From NCBI RefSeq assembly GCF_001586785.1, contig NZ_LUFH02000038.1:1-50732 (forward strand): a stretch of 50,732 nt of DNA, written 5' to 3'. This document shows, in pieces, positions 27,040-36,481 of this stretch. Both the position numbers and the translations under genes were made by a program. Numbering within the stretch: position 1 is the stretch's first letter; the number at the start of each line of letters is the position of its first letter. This stretch comes from Sphaerospermopsis aphanizomenoides BCCUSP55 (lineage in GTDB: Bacteria; Cyanobacteriota; Cyanobacteriia; Cyanobacteriales; Nostocaceae). The notes beneath the pieces were generated by a model that was not told the origin of the DNA, made no database searches, and saw only the letters and a list, made by a program, of their open reading frames with translations.

Positions 27040-27378
27040 CTAAAAAACAGCAAACTCCGTATATTTCCTAACTTCAGGCGCTTTAAACCCTAAAATAATA
27101 TGTGATTTTGGTATTCCCGCAGCCACCAAATCATTAGCCACCCCTTCCTCAGTTCCATCATGTTGAATCCAAACCTTACCATCAATTAAATCAAAATGTA
27201 ATAAACATCCATAAATCCGATAACCATTTTCCCAACCGATTTCTACTAATAAATAATGATCATTTTTTTCATCTAACACTATTTCCACCTTCACTTGTTC
27301 ATCATTACCAAAAAAATCTGCATATTCTTCAAGAACATTTTTAATAATCTGACGATATTGATTAGTTAAGGAATCCAT
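27040..27378 (-). CDS. XisI-family protein
   Basis: Predicted 112-residue homologue of XisI, one of the proteins required with XisF and XisH for excision of the fdxN element in heterocysts of Anabaena/Nostoc. The hallmark pattern is present: YRQIIKNVLEEYADF, VLDEKNDHYLLVEIGWENGYRIYGCLLHFDLIDGKVWIQHDGTEEGVANDLVAAGIPK and IILGFKAPEVRKYTEFAVF. No xisH-like gene is adjacent; directly upstream is a toxin gene 28 bp away. Many XisI paralogues exist outside fdxN elements and their role is unclear. Confidence 0.9.
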   Translation of the reverse strand: MDSLTNQYRQIIKNVLEEYADFFGNDEQVKVEIVLDEKNDHYLLVEIGWENGYRIYGCLLHFDLIDGKVWIQHDGTEEGVANDLVAAGIPKSHIILGFKAPEVRKYTEFAVF

Positions 27379-27406
27379 AGAACAATAAGCTATTTCAGCT
27401 TAACAG

Positions 27407-27703
27407 CTACTTTCTTCTACTCCAATAAAATGGTTTACGCTTATGATGCGCTACAGCTAAAATGCGAATTTCTTCCTCTTCCAAAACACGATATAAAAGA
27501 GAATAGGGAAATTTTGGTATCACTAAACGCCGAATAGAACCCCGAACCTTTACACCTATTTCTGGATAATACATTAAACAATTTACAGCCTGTTCTACCG
27601 CTTCTAAATATTCTAAACCTAGATCAGTTCTTTGCTCCTCATAATAATTGATAGCTTCAGTTAATTCTTGTTCTGCTAAGGGATGAAATATAACATTTAT
27701 CAT
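27407..27703 (-). CDS. ParE/RelE-family toxin
   Basis: Predicted 98-residue RelE/ParE-superfamily toxin. Typical features are FHPLAEQELTEAINYYEEQRTDLGLEYLEAVEQAV, the RRLVIPKFPYSLLYRVLEEEEIRILAVAHHKRKPFYW strand-rich end and the late AHHKRKP motif seen in ParE-type toxins beside TIGR02574-like antitoxins. The start overlaps the antitoxin stop by four bases (ATGA). The C-terminus ends in basic WSRRK. Confidence 0.92.
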   Translation of the reverse strand: MINVIFHPLAEQELTEAINYYEEQRTDLGLEYLEAVEQAVNCLMYYPEIGVKVRGSIRRLVIPKFPYSLLYRVLEEEEIRILAVAHHKRKPFYWSRRK

Positions 27704-27930
27704 TGTAAATAAGTACGCAATTTACTAAACACTTCTTGAGAGGAAACACCAACAATTTTACCACTACTAATATCCTCATCCCTCAATTCTGCCTCTTGTA
27801 TCCATTCCTCAGCAACTTGCTGATCAATTTCTTCCACTTGTCCTAAATGTTCAATTAAACGAGCTACTAATAATGCTAGAGTATCCTTTGGTAAAGCTAA
27901 AACTTCAGCCTCTAATTGTTCAATAGTCAT
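27700..27930 (-). CDS. Addiction module antitoxin (TIGR02574-like)
   Basis: Predicted 76-residue antitoxin: MTIEQLEAEVLALPKDTLALLVARLIEHLG, then VAEEWIQEAELRDEDISSGKIVGVSSQEVFSKLR, which matches the putative addiction module component family. It precedes the toxin with an ATGA overlap. The promoter should lie in the 186 bp up to the divergent oxidoreductase gene. Confidence 0.9.
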   Translation of the reverse strand: MTIEQLEAEVLALPKDTLALLVARLIEHLGQVEEIDQQVAEEWIQEAELRDEDISSGKIVGVSSQEVFSKLRTYLQ

Positions 27931-28116
27931 AAATTACCAAATCTCCCTATAGTACACTAATTGTAATCAATCATTCCCCATTATCACTATATTCTAAATC
28001 AAGGTATCTTCTTTGCTCCTTCCCGTCTACCCTACGGGATCTCCTGACGGAGATTGCGCGAAACTTTAATCAAAATAAAGCATAATTAACCATTAACCAT
28101 ACAGAGAAAAAACACA

Positions 28117-29112
28117 ATGAACAAACAACCCATCCGCATCGGAGTCCTTGGTTTTGGTGGACTCGGCCAAGCAGCAGCAAAACTCCTCTCCAGCAAACGA
28201 GAAATGATCCTCGTAGCCGCCGCAGATCAAAAAGGCTACGCATACTCCACAGAAGGCTTAAACACCGACGCTTGCATTTCCACCTACCAAAAACAAGGAA
28301 CAGTCGGTTATTTAGAACCCTTTGGTACACTCAGCAACAACAGCATTCAAGACCTAATTCAAGCCACAGGTGACGCTGTAGATGGTTATTTCCTGGCTTT
28401 ACCTAACCTTCCTAACGACTTTATCCCCAACGTCACCAAACAATTTATCCAAGCTGGTTGGAAAGGTGTATTAGTTGATGCCATCAAACGCACCAGTGCA
28501 GTAGAACAACTGTTAGCGATGAAAGACGAACTGCAAGCAGCAGGTATTACCTACATGACCGGTTGTGGTGCAACCCCTGGACTATTAACCGCCGCCGCCG
28601 CTTTAGCTGCTCAAAGTTACGCAGAAATTCACAGTGTAGTTATTACCTTTGGTGTAGGTATTGCTAACTGGGAAGCTTACCGCGCCACAGTTCGGGAAGA
28701 TATCGGCCATATGCCTGGTTATAGTGTAGAAGTTGCTAGGGCAATGACTGATGCAGAAGTAGAAGCATTATTAGATAAAACCAACGGTGTGCTGACCTTA
28801 GAAAACATGGAACACGCCGATGATGTGATGTTAGAAATAGCCGGAATTTGTTCACGGGATAGAGTAACCGTTGGTGGTGTAGTTGATACCCGCAACCCCA
28901 AAAAACCTTTAAGTACAAATGTGAAAATTACCGGTCGTACTTTTGAAGGTAAAATTTCTACTCACACCTTTACATTAGGTGATGAAACCAGCATGGCCGC
29001 CAACGTTTGTGGTCCAGCTTTTGGTTATTTAAAAGCTGGTCAAGAATTACATCAACGGGGTATTTGTGGCTTATTTACTGCCGCAGAAATTATGCCCAAA
29101 TTTGTAAAATAG
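28117..29112 (+). CDS. Saccharopine-dehydrogenase-like oxidoreductase
   Basis: Predicted 331-residue NAD(P)-dependent oxidoreductase. Residues 6-20 ([15 protein letters not shown]) form the Rossmann dinucleotide loop GxGGxG. The central [24 protein letters not shown] motif and [28 protein letters not shown] strand resemble saccharopine/carboxynorspermidine dehydrogenase-like proteins common in cyanobacteria. A related reading in the biliverdin-reductase-like group is possible. Substrate unknown. ATG at 28117 follows AGAGAAAA. The gene is divergent from the toxin-antitoxin pair and ends before an STRR-rich gap. Confidence 0.8.
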   Translation: MNKQPIRIGVLGFGGLGQAAAKLLSSKREMILVAAADQKGYAYSTEGLNTDACISTYQKQGTVGYLEPFGTLSNNSIQDLIQATGDAVDGYFLALPNLPNDFIPNVTKQFIQAGWKGVLVDAIKRTSAVEQLLAMKDELQAAGITYMTGCGATPGLLTAAAALAAQSYAEIHSVVITFGVGIANWEAYRATVREDIGHMPGYSVEVARAMTDAEVEALLDKTNGVLTLENMEHADDVMLEIAGICSRDRVTVGGVVDTRNPKKPLSTNVKITGRTFEGKISTHTFTLGDETSMAANVCGPAFGYLKAGQELHQRGICGLFTAAEIMPKFVK

Positions 29113-29207
29113 GGAATAGGTAATTGGTAATTGGTAATTGGTAATTGATAATAATACTCTCTTGCCTTTTGCCTTTTGCCTTCTTACTGTTCCCTGTTCC
29201 CTGTTCC
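29111..29207. repeat. Mixed STRR gap
   Basis: AGGTAATTGGTAATTGGTAATTG units are followed by TTGCCTTTTGCC and GTTCCCTGTTCCCTG units between two convergent genes. AGGGAATAGG and CTATTCCCT bracket it as a loose inverted repeat. Confidence 0.85.
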
Positions 29208-29756
29208 CTATTCCCTAATATAAGATTCTTGATATTCTTCTTCTTCCAAAGTTGCAGATGTTTGAATGACAAAAGGTAATTCCGCACCAATTAAACCCCG
29301 TTGGATACGTTCTGATGTTTGATTGAAAATTACAAACAAAGGATAAATACTATTTGCACCTTCACTTAAAATATGACTGTGACGGGGGTGCATAATCCAC
29401 TCGTATTCTTTATCTAACCAAACTTGACTTTGTCTCCATCTTCCCAATAAGTCAGAAAAGTCTTCATGGGGACGATGAATGAATAGTAATATCTCTACAC
29501 CTGTTTTGATTTTCCATTCCGGATCACACATGATCATGGCAATATCACTGGGTAAAGCTATCGTTTGTGAAGTTTTAGCTTCAAGATCACGAATCCGAAC
29601 AATGGGTAAAGGAATAGTAATCACACTTTCCGATGGACGACGGAGACTGGGTATCATCTCCAAATAAGGACGATGTTGTTTGAGTAGTGCGATCGCTGCT
29701 AAATGATTGCTATATTCAGCTAAACTACCTTCATAAAGAGATTTTTGTACAGACAT
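29208..29756 (-). CDS. Uncharacterised conserved-looking protein
   Basis: Predicted 182-residue cytoplasmic protein I cannot assign. It has a likely alpha/beta core (SDIAMIMCDPEWKIKTGVEILLFIHRPHEDFSDLLGRW, then EYEWIMHPRHSHILSEGANSIYPLFVIFNQ) and an acidic C-terminal tail (LEEEEYQESYIRE). No membrane segment or signal. It ends right at the STRR gap; the final codons lie against repeat sequence. Isolated from its neighbours by 258 bp upstream, which include an ATTCAAAATTCAAAATT tandem repeat at 29763-29792. Confidence 0.7.
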   Translation of the reverse strand: MSVQKSLYEGSLAEYSNHLAAIALLKQHRPYLEMIPSLRRPSESVITIPLPIVRIRDLEAKTSQTIALPSDIAMIMCDPEWKIKTGVEILLFIHRPHEDFSDLLGRWRQSQVWLDKEYEWIMHPRHSHILSEGANSIYPLFVIFNQTSERIQRGLIGAELPFVIQTSATLEEEEYQESYIRE

Positions 29757-30014
29757 AATATCAATTCAAAATTCAAAATTCAAAATTCAAAATAGATTCT
29801 TTTTCTATTAATCTATAGCCGTAGACAGAGTAGTTAGGACATGATTTTATCATGAAAGTCTTATTAATAGGGTTTTGCTTCTGACTCCTGACTCCTGACT
29901 GCTGCTTTAGAATCTAACAAGTGTTATATTCAGCCTTTTTATAGGCTTAACATAACACCTGTCCCAAGACATCTAATAACTTTTACCTGGAAAATTTTGC
30001 TTTTCTGCACAGTA

Positions 30015-31238
30015 TCAACCGAACTTTTCAAATACCTTGAACATCGGTAAATACATTGCCAGCAAAATTGTACCCACCATCCCCCCAAGAACCACAATCA
30101 TTAATGGTTCTAAAACACTAGTTAAAGATTTAACTGCCTGTTCTACTTCATCTTCATAGAAATCAGCAACTTTCATCAACATTCCGTCCAATTCCCCAGT
30201 TTCTTCCCCAATCATCATCATCTGAATAGCCATAGCAGGGAATACTTGGTTTCTGTTCAAAGCTGCACTAATCATTCCTCCCTCTTGAACTTCTCGACGA
30301 GCTGCATCTATAGCGTTAGCAATCACTTGATTTCCTGATGTATCCCGTACAATTTCCAAACAAGTGATAATAGGTACGCCAGAACGAGTTAAAGAACCAA
30401 AGGTACGGCTAAATCTTGCCACGGAAGATTTTTGGATTAAATCACCAAATAGGGGAACTTTCAGAGAAAGGCGATCAATAGTTTCTTTGCCTACACGGGT
30501 TTTGTAATACTGTTTATAGGCAATGCTGGCAGCTATAAAGGCAGCAATAATCACCAAAGACCAATAACTTCGTAATATTTCACTACAAGTCATTAGAAAT
30601 TGTGTGAGAGCAGGTAATTCTGTACCTATGTCTTTGAATATCTTGGCAAAAATAGGAATCAGAAAAACAGTCATCCCCACAAAGATAGCCGTTGCTAAAA
30701 AACCTACTACCAATGGATAAGACATGGCGGATTTAATTTGGTTCTGCAACCGAGCCATATCTTCTAATAGTTTGGCTAGACGATTTAAGACTTCATCCAG
30801 TACACCACCTATTTCCCCAGCTTGCACCATACTCACATACAAACCATCAAAACAATCAGGATGCTTACGCATCGCATCAGAAAGGTTAATTCCGGTTTGT
30901 ACATCATTGCTAATCTCTGTCAGTGCTGCTTTCAGTTTAGGATTGCTGCACTGCTCAGACAACACCCCCAAACCTCTGACAATTGCCACACCAGCATTCA
31001 CCAAAGCAGCAAACTGACGGGAAAAAACGGCTTTGTCTTTTACAGAAACCTTCACTAGGGAAGTCTGGAATTTTTTTAAATCAAAGCGTGACGATAAACT
31101 TTGAGATTCTTTCAGGTCTTGAACTATCAAACCCTTATCTCTGAGATTAGTCCGAGCATCGGTTAAAGAATCAGCTTCAAATTTTTGAGTTCGGGATCTT
31201 CCTTGGGAATCCCGAACACGGGCAAGGTAGGTTGGCAT
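30015..31238 (-). CDS. pilC: Type IV pilus inner-membrane protein PilC
   Basis: Predicted 407-residue GspF/PilC-family platform protein of the type IV pilus, used for motility and DNA uptake. It carries two GspF domains: FSRQFAALVNAGVAIVRGLGVL... with MVQAGEIGGVLDEVLNRLA (about 70-190), and FSRTFGSLTRSGVPIITCLEIV... with MIGEETGELDGMLMKVADFYEDEV (about 275-395). Three hydrophobic segments are visible (YPLVVGFLATAIFVGMTVFLIPIFA; WSLVIIAAFIAASIAY; LEPLMIVVLGGMVGTILLAMYLPMF). It is third in the order pilB-pilT-pilC; gaps of about 94 and 141 bp contain short repeats but the strand is shared. Confidence 0.96.
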   Translation of the reverse strand: MPTYLARVRDSQGRSRTQKFEADSLTDARTNLRDKGLIVQDLKESQSLSSRFDLKKFQTSLVKVSVKDKAVFSRQFAALVNAGVAIVRGLGVLSEQCSNPKLKAALTEISNDVQTGINLSDAMRKHPDCFDGLYVSMVQAGEIGGVLDEVLNRLAKLLEDMARLQNQIKSAMSYPLVVGFLATAIFVGMTVFLIPIFAKIFKDIGTELPALTQFLMTCSEILRSYWSLVIIAAFIAASIAYKQYYKTRVGKETIDRLSLKVPLFGDLIQKSSVARFSRTFGSLTRSGVPIITCLEIVRDTSGNQVIANAIDAARREVQEGGMISAALNRNQVFPAMAIQMMMIGEETGELDGMLMKVADFYEDEVEQAVKSLTSVLEPLMIVVLGGMVGTILLAMYLPMFKVFEKFG

Positions 31239-31332
31239 AATATTAATTCAAAATTCCAAATTTGTAATTCAAAATTTGTAATTCGTAATTCATAATTTAT
31301 AGTTGGTAATTACGAATTACGAATTAAAACAT

Positions 31333-32457
31333 CTATCGAGCTTTAGCAGCAGTACCAGGTTTTGCTGCTGCCTGGGGTGGTGGTGCTGAACCAATGAGAC
31401 GCTGCACTTCATCTGGCTTAGAGGTCTTCGACATGGCAGCTTCAAAAGAGATAGTTCCAGCCTTGTATAAATCGGCTAAAACTTTCTCTAAAGTTTGCAT
31501 CCCTACTTTACCTCCAGTTTGAATAGCTGAGTAAATTTGGGCTGTTTTTCCTTCCCGAATTAGGTTAGAAATAGCCGGTGTGACAATCATAATCTCTTGA
31601 GCCATTACCCGACCATATTCACCAGGTTTGGGATTTTTCTTGGGTACTAAAGTTTGGCTAAATACTGCGACTAAAGAGTTTGATAATTGTACCCGTACTT
31701 GAGTTTGTCGTTCCGAGGGGAAAACGTCAATGATCCGGTCAACAGTTTGAGCAGCAGAACTGGTGTGTAGTGTACCAAATACTAAGTGACCTGTTTCTGC
31801 GGCGGAAATTGCCAAAGCAATTGTTTCCAAATCCCGCATTTCCCCCACCAGCACGATATCTGGATCTTCCCGCAAAGCAGCTTTTAGGGCATTAGCAAAA
31901 CTCTTGGTGTCTTCACCTAATTGACGTTGGTGAACCAGACTTTTAATCGGTTCATAAACAAATTCCACAGGATCTTCAACTGTTAAAATATGTTCTGCCC
32001 TAGTGCGGTTAATTAAGTCAATCATTGCCGCTAGGGTAGTTGTTTTACCTGAACCGGTCGGACCTGTCACCAGAATTAATCCTCTAGGCTTTTCAGACAT
32101 TTCCCGGACTATATCTGGCAAACCTAATTTGTCAAAGTTAGGAATTTTAGAACTTAATGCTCGCAAACAAGCCGCATAAGACCCACGCTCTTTATAGACA
32201 TTCACCCGAAAGCGAGCTAATCCTTTCACACCATAGGAACAATCTAATTCCCAGGTTTGTTCCAAGGTTTTGCGCTGGGTATTGTTGAGCATACTAAAGA
32301 TCAATCTTTGGCATTCATCTGCGGTCAGCACATGATCACCAATAGGAGTCAAATGACCACTGACACGGAAGTAGGGAGGTAAACCTGCGGACAGGTGTAA
32401 ATCCGAACCACCCATGTCAATCAACTGCTCCATCAAGTCTTCAATCATCATTTCCAT
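31333..32457 (-). CDS. pilT: Type IV pilus retraction ATPase PilT
   Basis: Predicted 374-residue hexameric ATPase that depolymerises pili. Motifs are SDLHLSAGLPPYFRVSGHL (N-domain), Walker A GPTGSGKTTTLAAM, Asp box EDPVEFVYE, Walker B LREDPDIVLVGEMRDLETI, the His box GHLVFGTLHTSSAAQTVDRIID and a retraction-linked SNLIREGKTAQIYSAIQTG motif close to the AIRNLIRE signature. The C-terminus is Ala/Pro rich (PPPQAAAKPGTAAKAR). ATG at 32457; MxM allows a start a few codons later. Middle gene of the pilus operon. Confidence 0.96.
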   Translation of the reverse strand: MEMMIEDLMEQLIDMGGSDLHLSAGLPPYFRVSGHLTPIGDHVLTADECQRLIFSMLNNTQRKTLEQTWELDCSYGVKGLARFRVNVYKERGSYAACLRALSSKIPNFDKLGLPDIVREMSEKPRGLILVTGPTGSGKTTTLAAMIDLINRTRAEHILTVEDPVEFVYEPIKSLVHQRQLGEDTKSFANALKAALREDPDIVLVGEMRDLETIALAISAAETGHLVFGTLHTSSAAQTVDRIIDVFPSERQTQVRVQLSNSLVAVFSQTLVPKKNPKPGEYGRVMAQEIMIVTPAISNLIREGKTAQIYSAIQTGGKVGMQTLEKVLADLYKAGTISFEAAMSKTSKPDEVQRLIGSAPPPQAAAKPGTAAKAR

Positions 32458-32598
32458 AGTTGCTTCGCTCCAATTTAAAATGAGGGAATAGAGAAGAAAA
32501 TTTTAGATTTTAGATTTTAGATTGAAGTGGCTAAAAACAATCCAAAATCCAAAATCCAAATCCAAAATAAACAACACCCCACACCCTCTTCTCTGTTG

Positions 32599-34611
32599 TT
32601 AATCTTGAAAACGAGGTGTCATACAGTAGGGACAATCTAGCCATTCTGGTTGTAATGTGGCATCACAAGTTTGACAAGTTAGACCACTCTTCCGTTTGGC
32701 CTTCAACTCAGCCTCCAAACCTGTATCAGTAAAGGTTACGCGCTCTACTTCTTCCAGGGTTGTAGCACCTTGACGTACTAGATCTAGACTGTAAGCGAGT
32801 AAAGTTTTCATACCCTCTTCTACAGCTACTTCTTTGATGCGTTCTGTGGGTGCTTCTTGGTTGATCAGAGTTTGTAGGTTTTCCGTAATCCTCATCACTT
32901 CATATACACCACAACGTCCTTTGTAGCCAATACCATTACAAGCTGGGCAAAGTTGATGTTTGGCTTTAACTTCAGCTATGGATTCTGGTGGTAAGGAGTT
33001 AGCTTTGTAAAAAGTAACTAATGTCTCTTTTGATGCTGATAGACCGTAGCGAGCCAGTTCATCAGCAGTGGGAGTGTAGGGAATTCGACATTGTGAACAG
33101 ACTCTCCGCACTAAACGTTGTGCCAAAACACCAATTAGAGAACTGGAAACCATGAAGGGTTCAATACCCATTTCTCCTAAACGAGCGATCGCACCAGGAG
33201 CATCATTAGTGTGTAAGGTAGTTAATACCAAGTGACCTGTTAAAGCTGCCTCAATCGCTGTTTTTGCTGTTTCTTTATCCCGTGTTTCACCCACCAGCAA
33301 CACATCAGGATCTTGACGTAAGAAAGCCCGCAATGCGGTGGAAAAATCCAACCCCTTTTCTCGAATTACCTGTACTTGAGTAATCCCTGGCAAACTATAT
33401 TCAATCGGGTCTTCTACGGTACTAATGTTAATCCCTGGATCGTTCTTTTCCGCCAATGCCGAATACAACGAAGTCGTTTTACCAGAACCAGTCGGACCTG
33501 TGACTAAAATCAATCCGAAGGGCTTACTGACCATATCCTTGACTATATGCAAAGTTTCTGGATCAGTAATTAATTTATCTAGACCCAGTTGGGTAGAAGA
33601 GTTATCCAAAATCCGCAGACATACCTTTTCCCCATAACGACTGGGTAAGGTATTGACCCGAAAGTCTACTTTCCGTCCTTCAAATAAGCGGCGAATTCTT
33701 CCATCTTGCGGTAAACGTCTTTCTGCAATATCTAGATTGGAAATGATTTTAAATCGTGCTGTCACCGCCGGAATAATTTTTTTAGGTAGAGGATCAAAAG
33801 CCTGACGCAACACTCCATCTTTACGGAAGCGAATGCGTAAGTTTTCCTCTTGTGGTTCGATATGGATATCCGAAACCTTATCTTGCAAAGCTTTAAACAG
33901 AATTCTGTTGACGAGGTTAATAATGGGTGCATCTTCAGCCCCCTTCATGGCTGCGCCTAAGTCAGCCTCCATATCGTCAGCAACTTCTTCTGTGTCCAGC
34001 TTTTCTAGATTTTCTAAATCTTGACCAATATCTGTAAATTTTTGTTGTTCGATTTCCTTTTGTCGAACAGCAAACTCATCTAAATATTTATTGATCAGCT
34101 GTTGGTAATCTTCTTGAGTAATTACCATCCGCTGTAAAGACAAATTTTTGTTACGCAAAATGCGGTTGAGGTCGTCAGAAGCCTCTAAATTATCCGGTTC
34201 AACCATTGCCACCAATACATAAGGCGGGTTGTGGTCTTCCCGTTTTGATAAAGGTACTAGACGATGACGACGACATATATCCACTGGAATCAGACTGTCA
34301 ATCAATTGCCCCACCATCAAATTCCCAATTTGATTGATTTCTGGATCTAGTGACTCAACGCCATATAGTATTTTTAGTTCAAATAAATGTTGTTTCTTGT
34401 ATTCCCTGATAAATTCCGGTGATAGTTGTTGCCCAGTGATTGACTCTAGGACATCGGTCAACATCTTGCCAGATTTCCGGCTCTCAATTAGTGCCTGTTT
34501 CATCTGATCAGTGTTGACATAGCCAGATTGCACTAGCTTATTGCCAAAGGGCGAAAACTGTGTTCTTGTAGTTAGCGCGGTGCTAGGCCGTTGTGGTGAC
34601 GAGTAAGTCAT
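32599..34611 (-). CDS. pilB: Type IV pilus extension ATPase PilB
   Basis: Predicted 670-residue hexameric assembly ATPase. Residues about 15-180 form an MshEN/GspE N-terminal domain. The ATPase core has DIHIEPQEENLRIRFRKDGVL, Walker A GPTGSGKTTSLYSAL, Walker B RQDPDVLLVGETRDKETA, the His box GHLVLTTLHTNDAPGAI, and a zinc-binding CSQCRIPY with CPACNGIGYKGRCGVYEV. An extra C-terminal zinc-ribbon-like tail (CQTCDATLQPEWLDCPYCM) follows. I use ATG 34611; TTG at 34617 would add two residues. First gene of the pilus operon, divergent from grpE by about 510 bp. Confidence 0.96.
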   Translation of the reverse strand: MTYSSPQRPSTALTTRTQFSPFGNKLVQSGYVNTDQMKQALIESRKSGKMLTDVLESITGQQLSPEFIREYKKQHLFELKILYGVESLDPEINQIGNLMVGQLIDSLIPVDICRRHRLVPLSKREDHNPPYVLVAMVEPDNLEASDDLNRILRNKNLSLQRMVITQEDYQQLINKYLDEFAVRQKEIEQQKFTDIGQDLENLEKLDTEEVADDMEADLGAAMKGAEDAPIINLVNRILFKALQDKVSDIHIEPQEENLRIRFRKDGVLRQAFDPLPKKIIPAVTARFKIISNLDIAERRLPQDGRIRRLFEGRKVDFRVNTLPSRYGEKVCLRILDNSSTQLGLDKLITDPETLHIVKDMVSKPFGLILVTGPTGSGKTTSLYSALAEKNDPGINISTVEDPIEYSLPGITQVQVIREKGLDFSTALRAFLRQDPDVLLVGETRDKETAKTAIEAALTGHLVLTTLHTNDAPGAIARLGEMGIEPFMVSSSLIGVLAQRLVRRVCSQCRIPYTPTADELARYGLSASKETLVTFYKANSLPPESIAEVKAKHQLCPACNGIGYKGRCGVYEVMRITENLQTLINQEAPTERIKEVAVEEGMKTLLAYSLDLVRQGATTLEEVERVTFTDTGLEAELKAKRKSGLTCQTCDATLQPEWLDCPYCMTPRFQD

Positions 34612-35124
34612 AAGCAATCTCGTAGGGAAACCTCTTGTTTAAGTATTCCCACACTCTAGTCAATTATTCTCATTTAGAGTGTATTAAATTTAAGTTTAAA
34701 GTCTTTCTTCTTAAAAATTTTTATTTCAGTACATTTCAGGGGTATAAGGGTGTAGAGGGGCAGGACTCAACACTCATCACTCAGCACTCAACTGCCTGTT
34801 CGGTTTCCCGTCTACGCTAACCTGTTCACAATTTGTCACAATAGGTAGACCGCAAGGCTAAAATCTCAAATCTACTGACTACCGAATTTTATATATTAGA
34901 TTTTGTAGATTTTGTCTTCTCGATCCAAAATCTTTAATCTAGTACAAAGCAACGTCAGTTTCAACTATGGAATAAATTCAAGACCCCAATCAATTCGAGA
35001 CCAAAACCCAAAACTCCCTCAACCAAGTCTCTGTCTTCAGACATGGACTAAATCTCAATTCAAAAATACTTAATCCACAATTGCTTGAGGCTCTGCCGTA
35101 AAAAGCATCTGGGATGAGTAGGCA
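34612..35124. other. Gene-free divergent region between pilB and grpE
   Basis: No gene recognised. It should carry promoters for both sides. Near 34750-34800 is a GGTGTAGAGGGG/ACTCATCACTCAGCACTCA repeat-like stretch and a dispersed piece (TTTCCCGTCTACGCTAACC, 34803-34821). TTAGATTTTGTAGATTTTG repeats lie near 34900. No CIRCE element (TTAGCACTC-N9-GAGTGCTAA) is seen upstream of grpE. Confidence 0.6.
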
Positions 35125-35868
35125 ATGATGGATGAAAATAAACAAGTAAACAACACCAACCAGCAATCGGGTGAACCAATAGAGGTAAAGCAAGCAATGA
35201 AGAGCGACTCCCCAGACGAAATGAACTCTCAAGAATCAGGCAGCGAGGTGACTGAGGAAATGACAGCCCATAATGTACCGCAAGAACCTGAACTCACAGA
35301 AGAAAATGGTGTCGCTGCGGCAGAAACAACAGAAGTAGATACAGCTGCTTTGGCTAATTTGACTCAGCAACTTGAGTCCCTGAAACTCCAATTGGAAGAC
35401 CGTAGCAATCAATATATGCGTATTGCTGCGGATTTCGAGAATTATCGCAAACGCACCTCCAAAGAAAAGGAAGATATGGAGGTGCAAATCAAGCGAAATA
35501 CAATTATGGAATTGTTGCCTGTTGTTGATAATTTTGAACGGGCGCGGGCGCATCTCAAACCGCAAACGGAAGGCGAGATGACAATTCACAAAAGTTATCA
35601 AGGCGTTTATAAACAATTGGTAGATTGTTTAAAACGTTTAGGTGTCTCACCAATGCGTCCAGAAGGTCAAGAATTTGATCCTAACTTGCATGAAGCCGTA
35701 ATGCGAGAACCTACGGATGAACATCCAGAAGGGACAGTGTTGGAAGAGTTAGTACGCGGTTATTACTTAGGCGAGCGCGTTCTGCGCCATGCAATGGTGA
35801 AAGTAGCCGCTCCTAAAGAAGATACACCCACACCACAGGAAGATGATTCGAGTCAGGAACCCAGTTAA
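35125..35868 (+). CDS. grpE: Nucleotide exchange factor GrpE
   Basis: Predicted 247-residue GrpE, which releases ADP from DnaK. Residues 1-75 are polar, acidic and probably disordered. Residues 80-225 contain the long helix and beta domain: [47 protein letters not shown] and [27 protein letters not shown]. Adjacent ATGs at 35125/35128 with GATGAGTAGG upstream. First gene of the chaperone run; dnaK lies 613 bp downstream, separated by a decayed insertion-sequence remnant and repeats, so co-transcription is doubtful. Confidence 0.96.
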   Translation: MMDENKQVNNTNQQSGEPIEVKQAMKSDSPDEMNSQESGSEVTEEMTAHNVPQEPELTEENGVAAAETTEVDTAALANLTQQLESLKLQLEDRSNQYMRIAADFENYRKRTSKEKEDMEVQIKRNTIMELLPVVDNFERARAHLKPQTEGEMTIHKSYQGVYKQLVDCLKRLGVSPMRPEGQEFDPNLHEAVMREPTDEHPEGTVLEELVRGYYLGERVLRHAMVKVAAPKEDTPTPQEDDSSQEPS

Positions 35869-36481
35869 CTGAGCAAGTTACAGGGAATAGGGAAGAAAGC
35901 AGAGGAGCAGGGGAGAAATTTTTGCCTTTTGCCATCTGCCTTCTGTTTTCTTGCACTAGCAACATGGAGTACATAATTCTTACAGATATTCTCTGACAGT
36001 TCACAGAAGCTATATAATCATAGCGGTTGTGGACAAGTTCAAGGCCGTAATTTAAATGCTGCTGTCGATTTAAGAGATACTCCGATAGCTTGGCGTAATT
36101 CATACCATCAAGTGAATGCGTCCAGCACAAAATTTATGTATGTGGATAAGAAGATGAGTCACCAAAAGGGTGTAGGGAAGACAGGGTGGGACGGAGCTTG
36201 AACTCCCAAGGACGATCGCGTTCTGAAAAGACGGGTCGCCTGGAAGCGCCACACCCCACACCCCACACCCCGCCCCAACGGGGCTTGGACAGTGTGTTAT
36301 GGTATCCAAAGTTGTAGCCGCTGGTGTCTTGATCTCCTTGGTAGAAGCACCTAAGCAAACAACAAAATGTACCAGTTGTTTAGCTCTCGTCTTATACCTG
36401 ACCTTGAACTTCCAACCCTGAGCCAAAAACGATAGTCCGCGAAAAATCACGGTAAAAGCACTCAATAAAAATACTGTCAGT
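35869..36481. other. Gap between grpE and dnaK with TnpB remnant and STRR
   Basis: The gap contains a short STRR stretch (AATAGGGAAGAAAGCAGAGG and TTGCCTTTTGCC, 35883-35945), the TnpB-like fragment at 36022-36201, a CCACACCCCACACCCCACACC tract (36250-36270; CACACCC heptamers) and about 200 bp before dnaK with no recognisable feature. Minus-strand open frames here have no coding character. Confidence 0.7.
36022..36201 (+). pseudogene. Decayed C-terminal fragment of an IS605-type tnpB
   Basis: One frame reads SGCGQVQGRNLNAAVDLR, which resembles the end of TnpB proteins (zinc-finger CxxCG followed by R-D/N-LNAA-NL), then a short tail to a TGA at 36199-36201. No RuvC motifs, upstream zinc cysteines or start codon are found before it, so it is a short relic. 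The expected IS200/IS605 right end hairpin was not recognised. Confidence 0.5.

Noticed and set aside
34612-35124. CIRCE/HrcA operator upstream of grpE
   Set aside because: I found no TTAGCACTC-N9-GAGTGCTAA pair.
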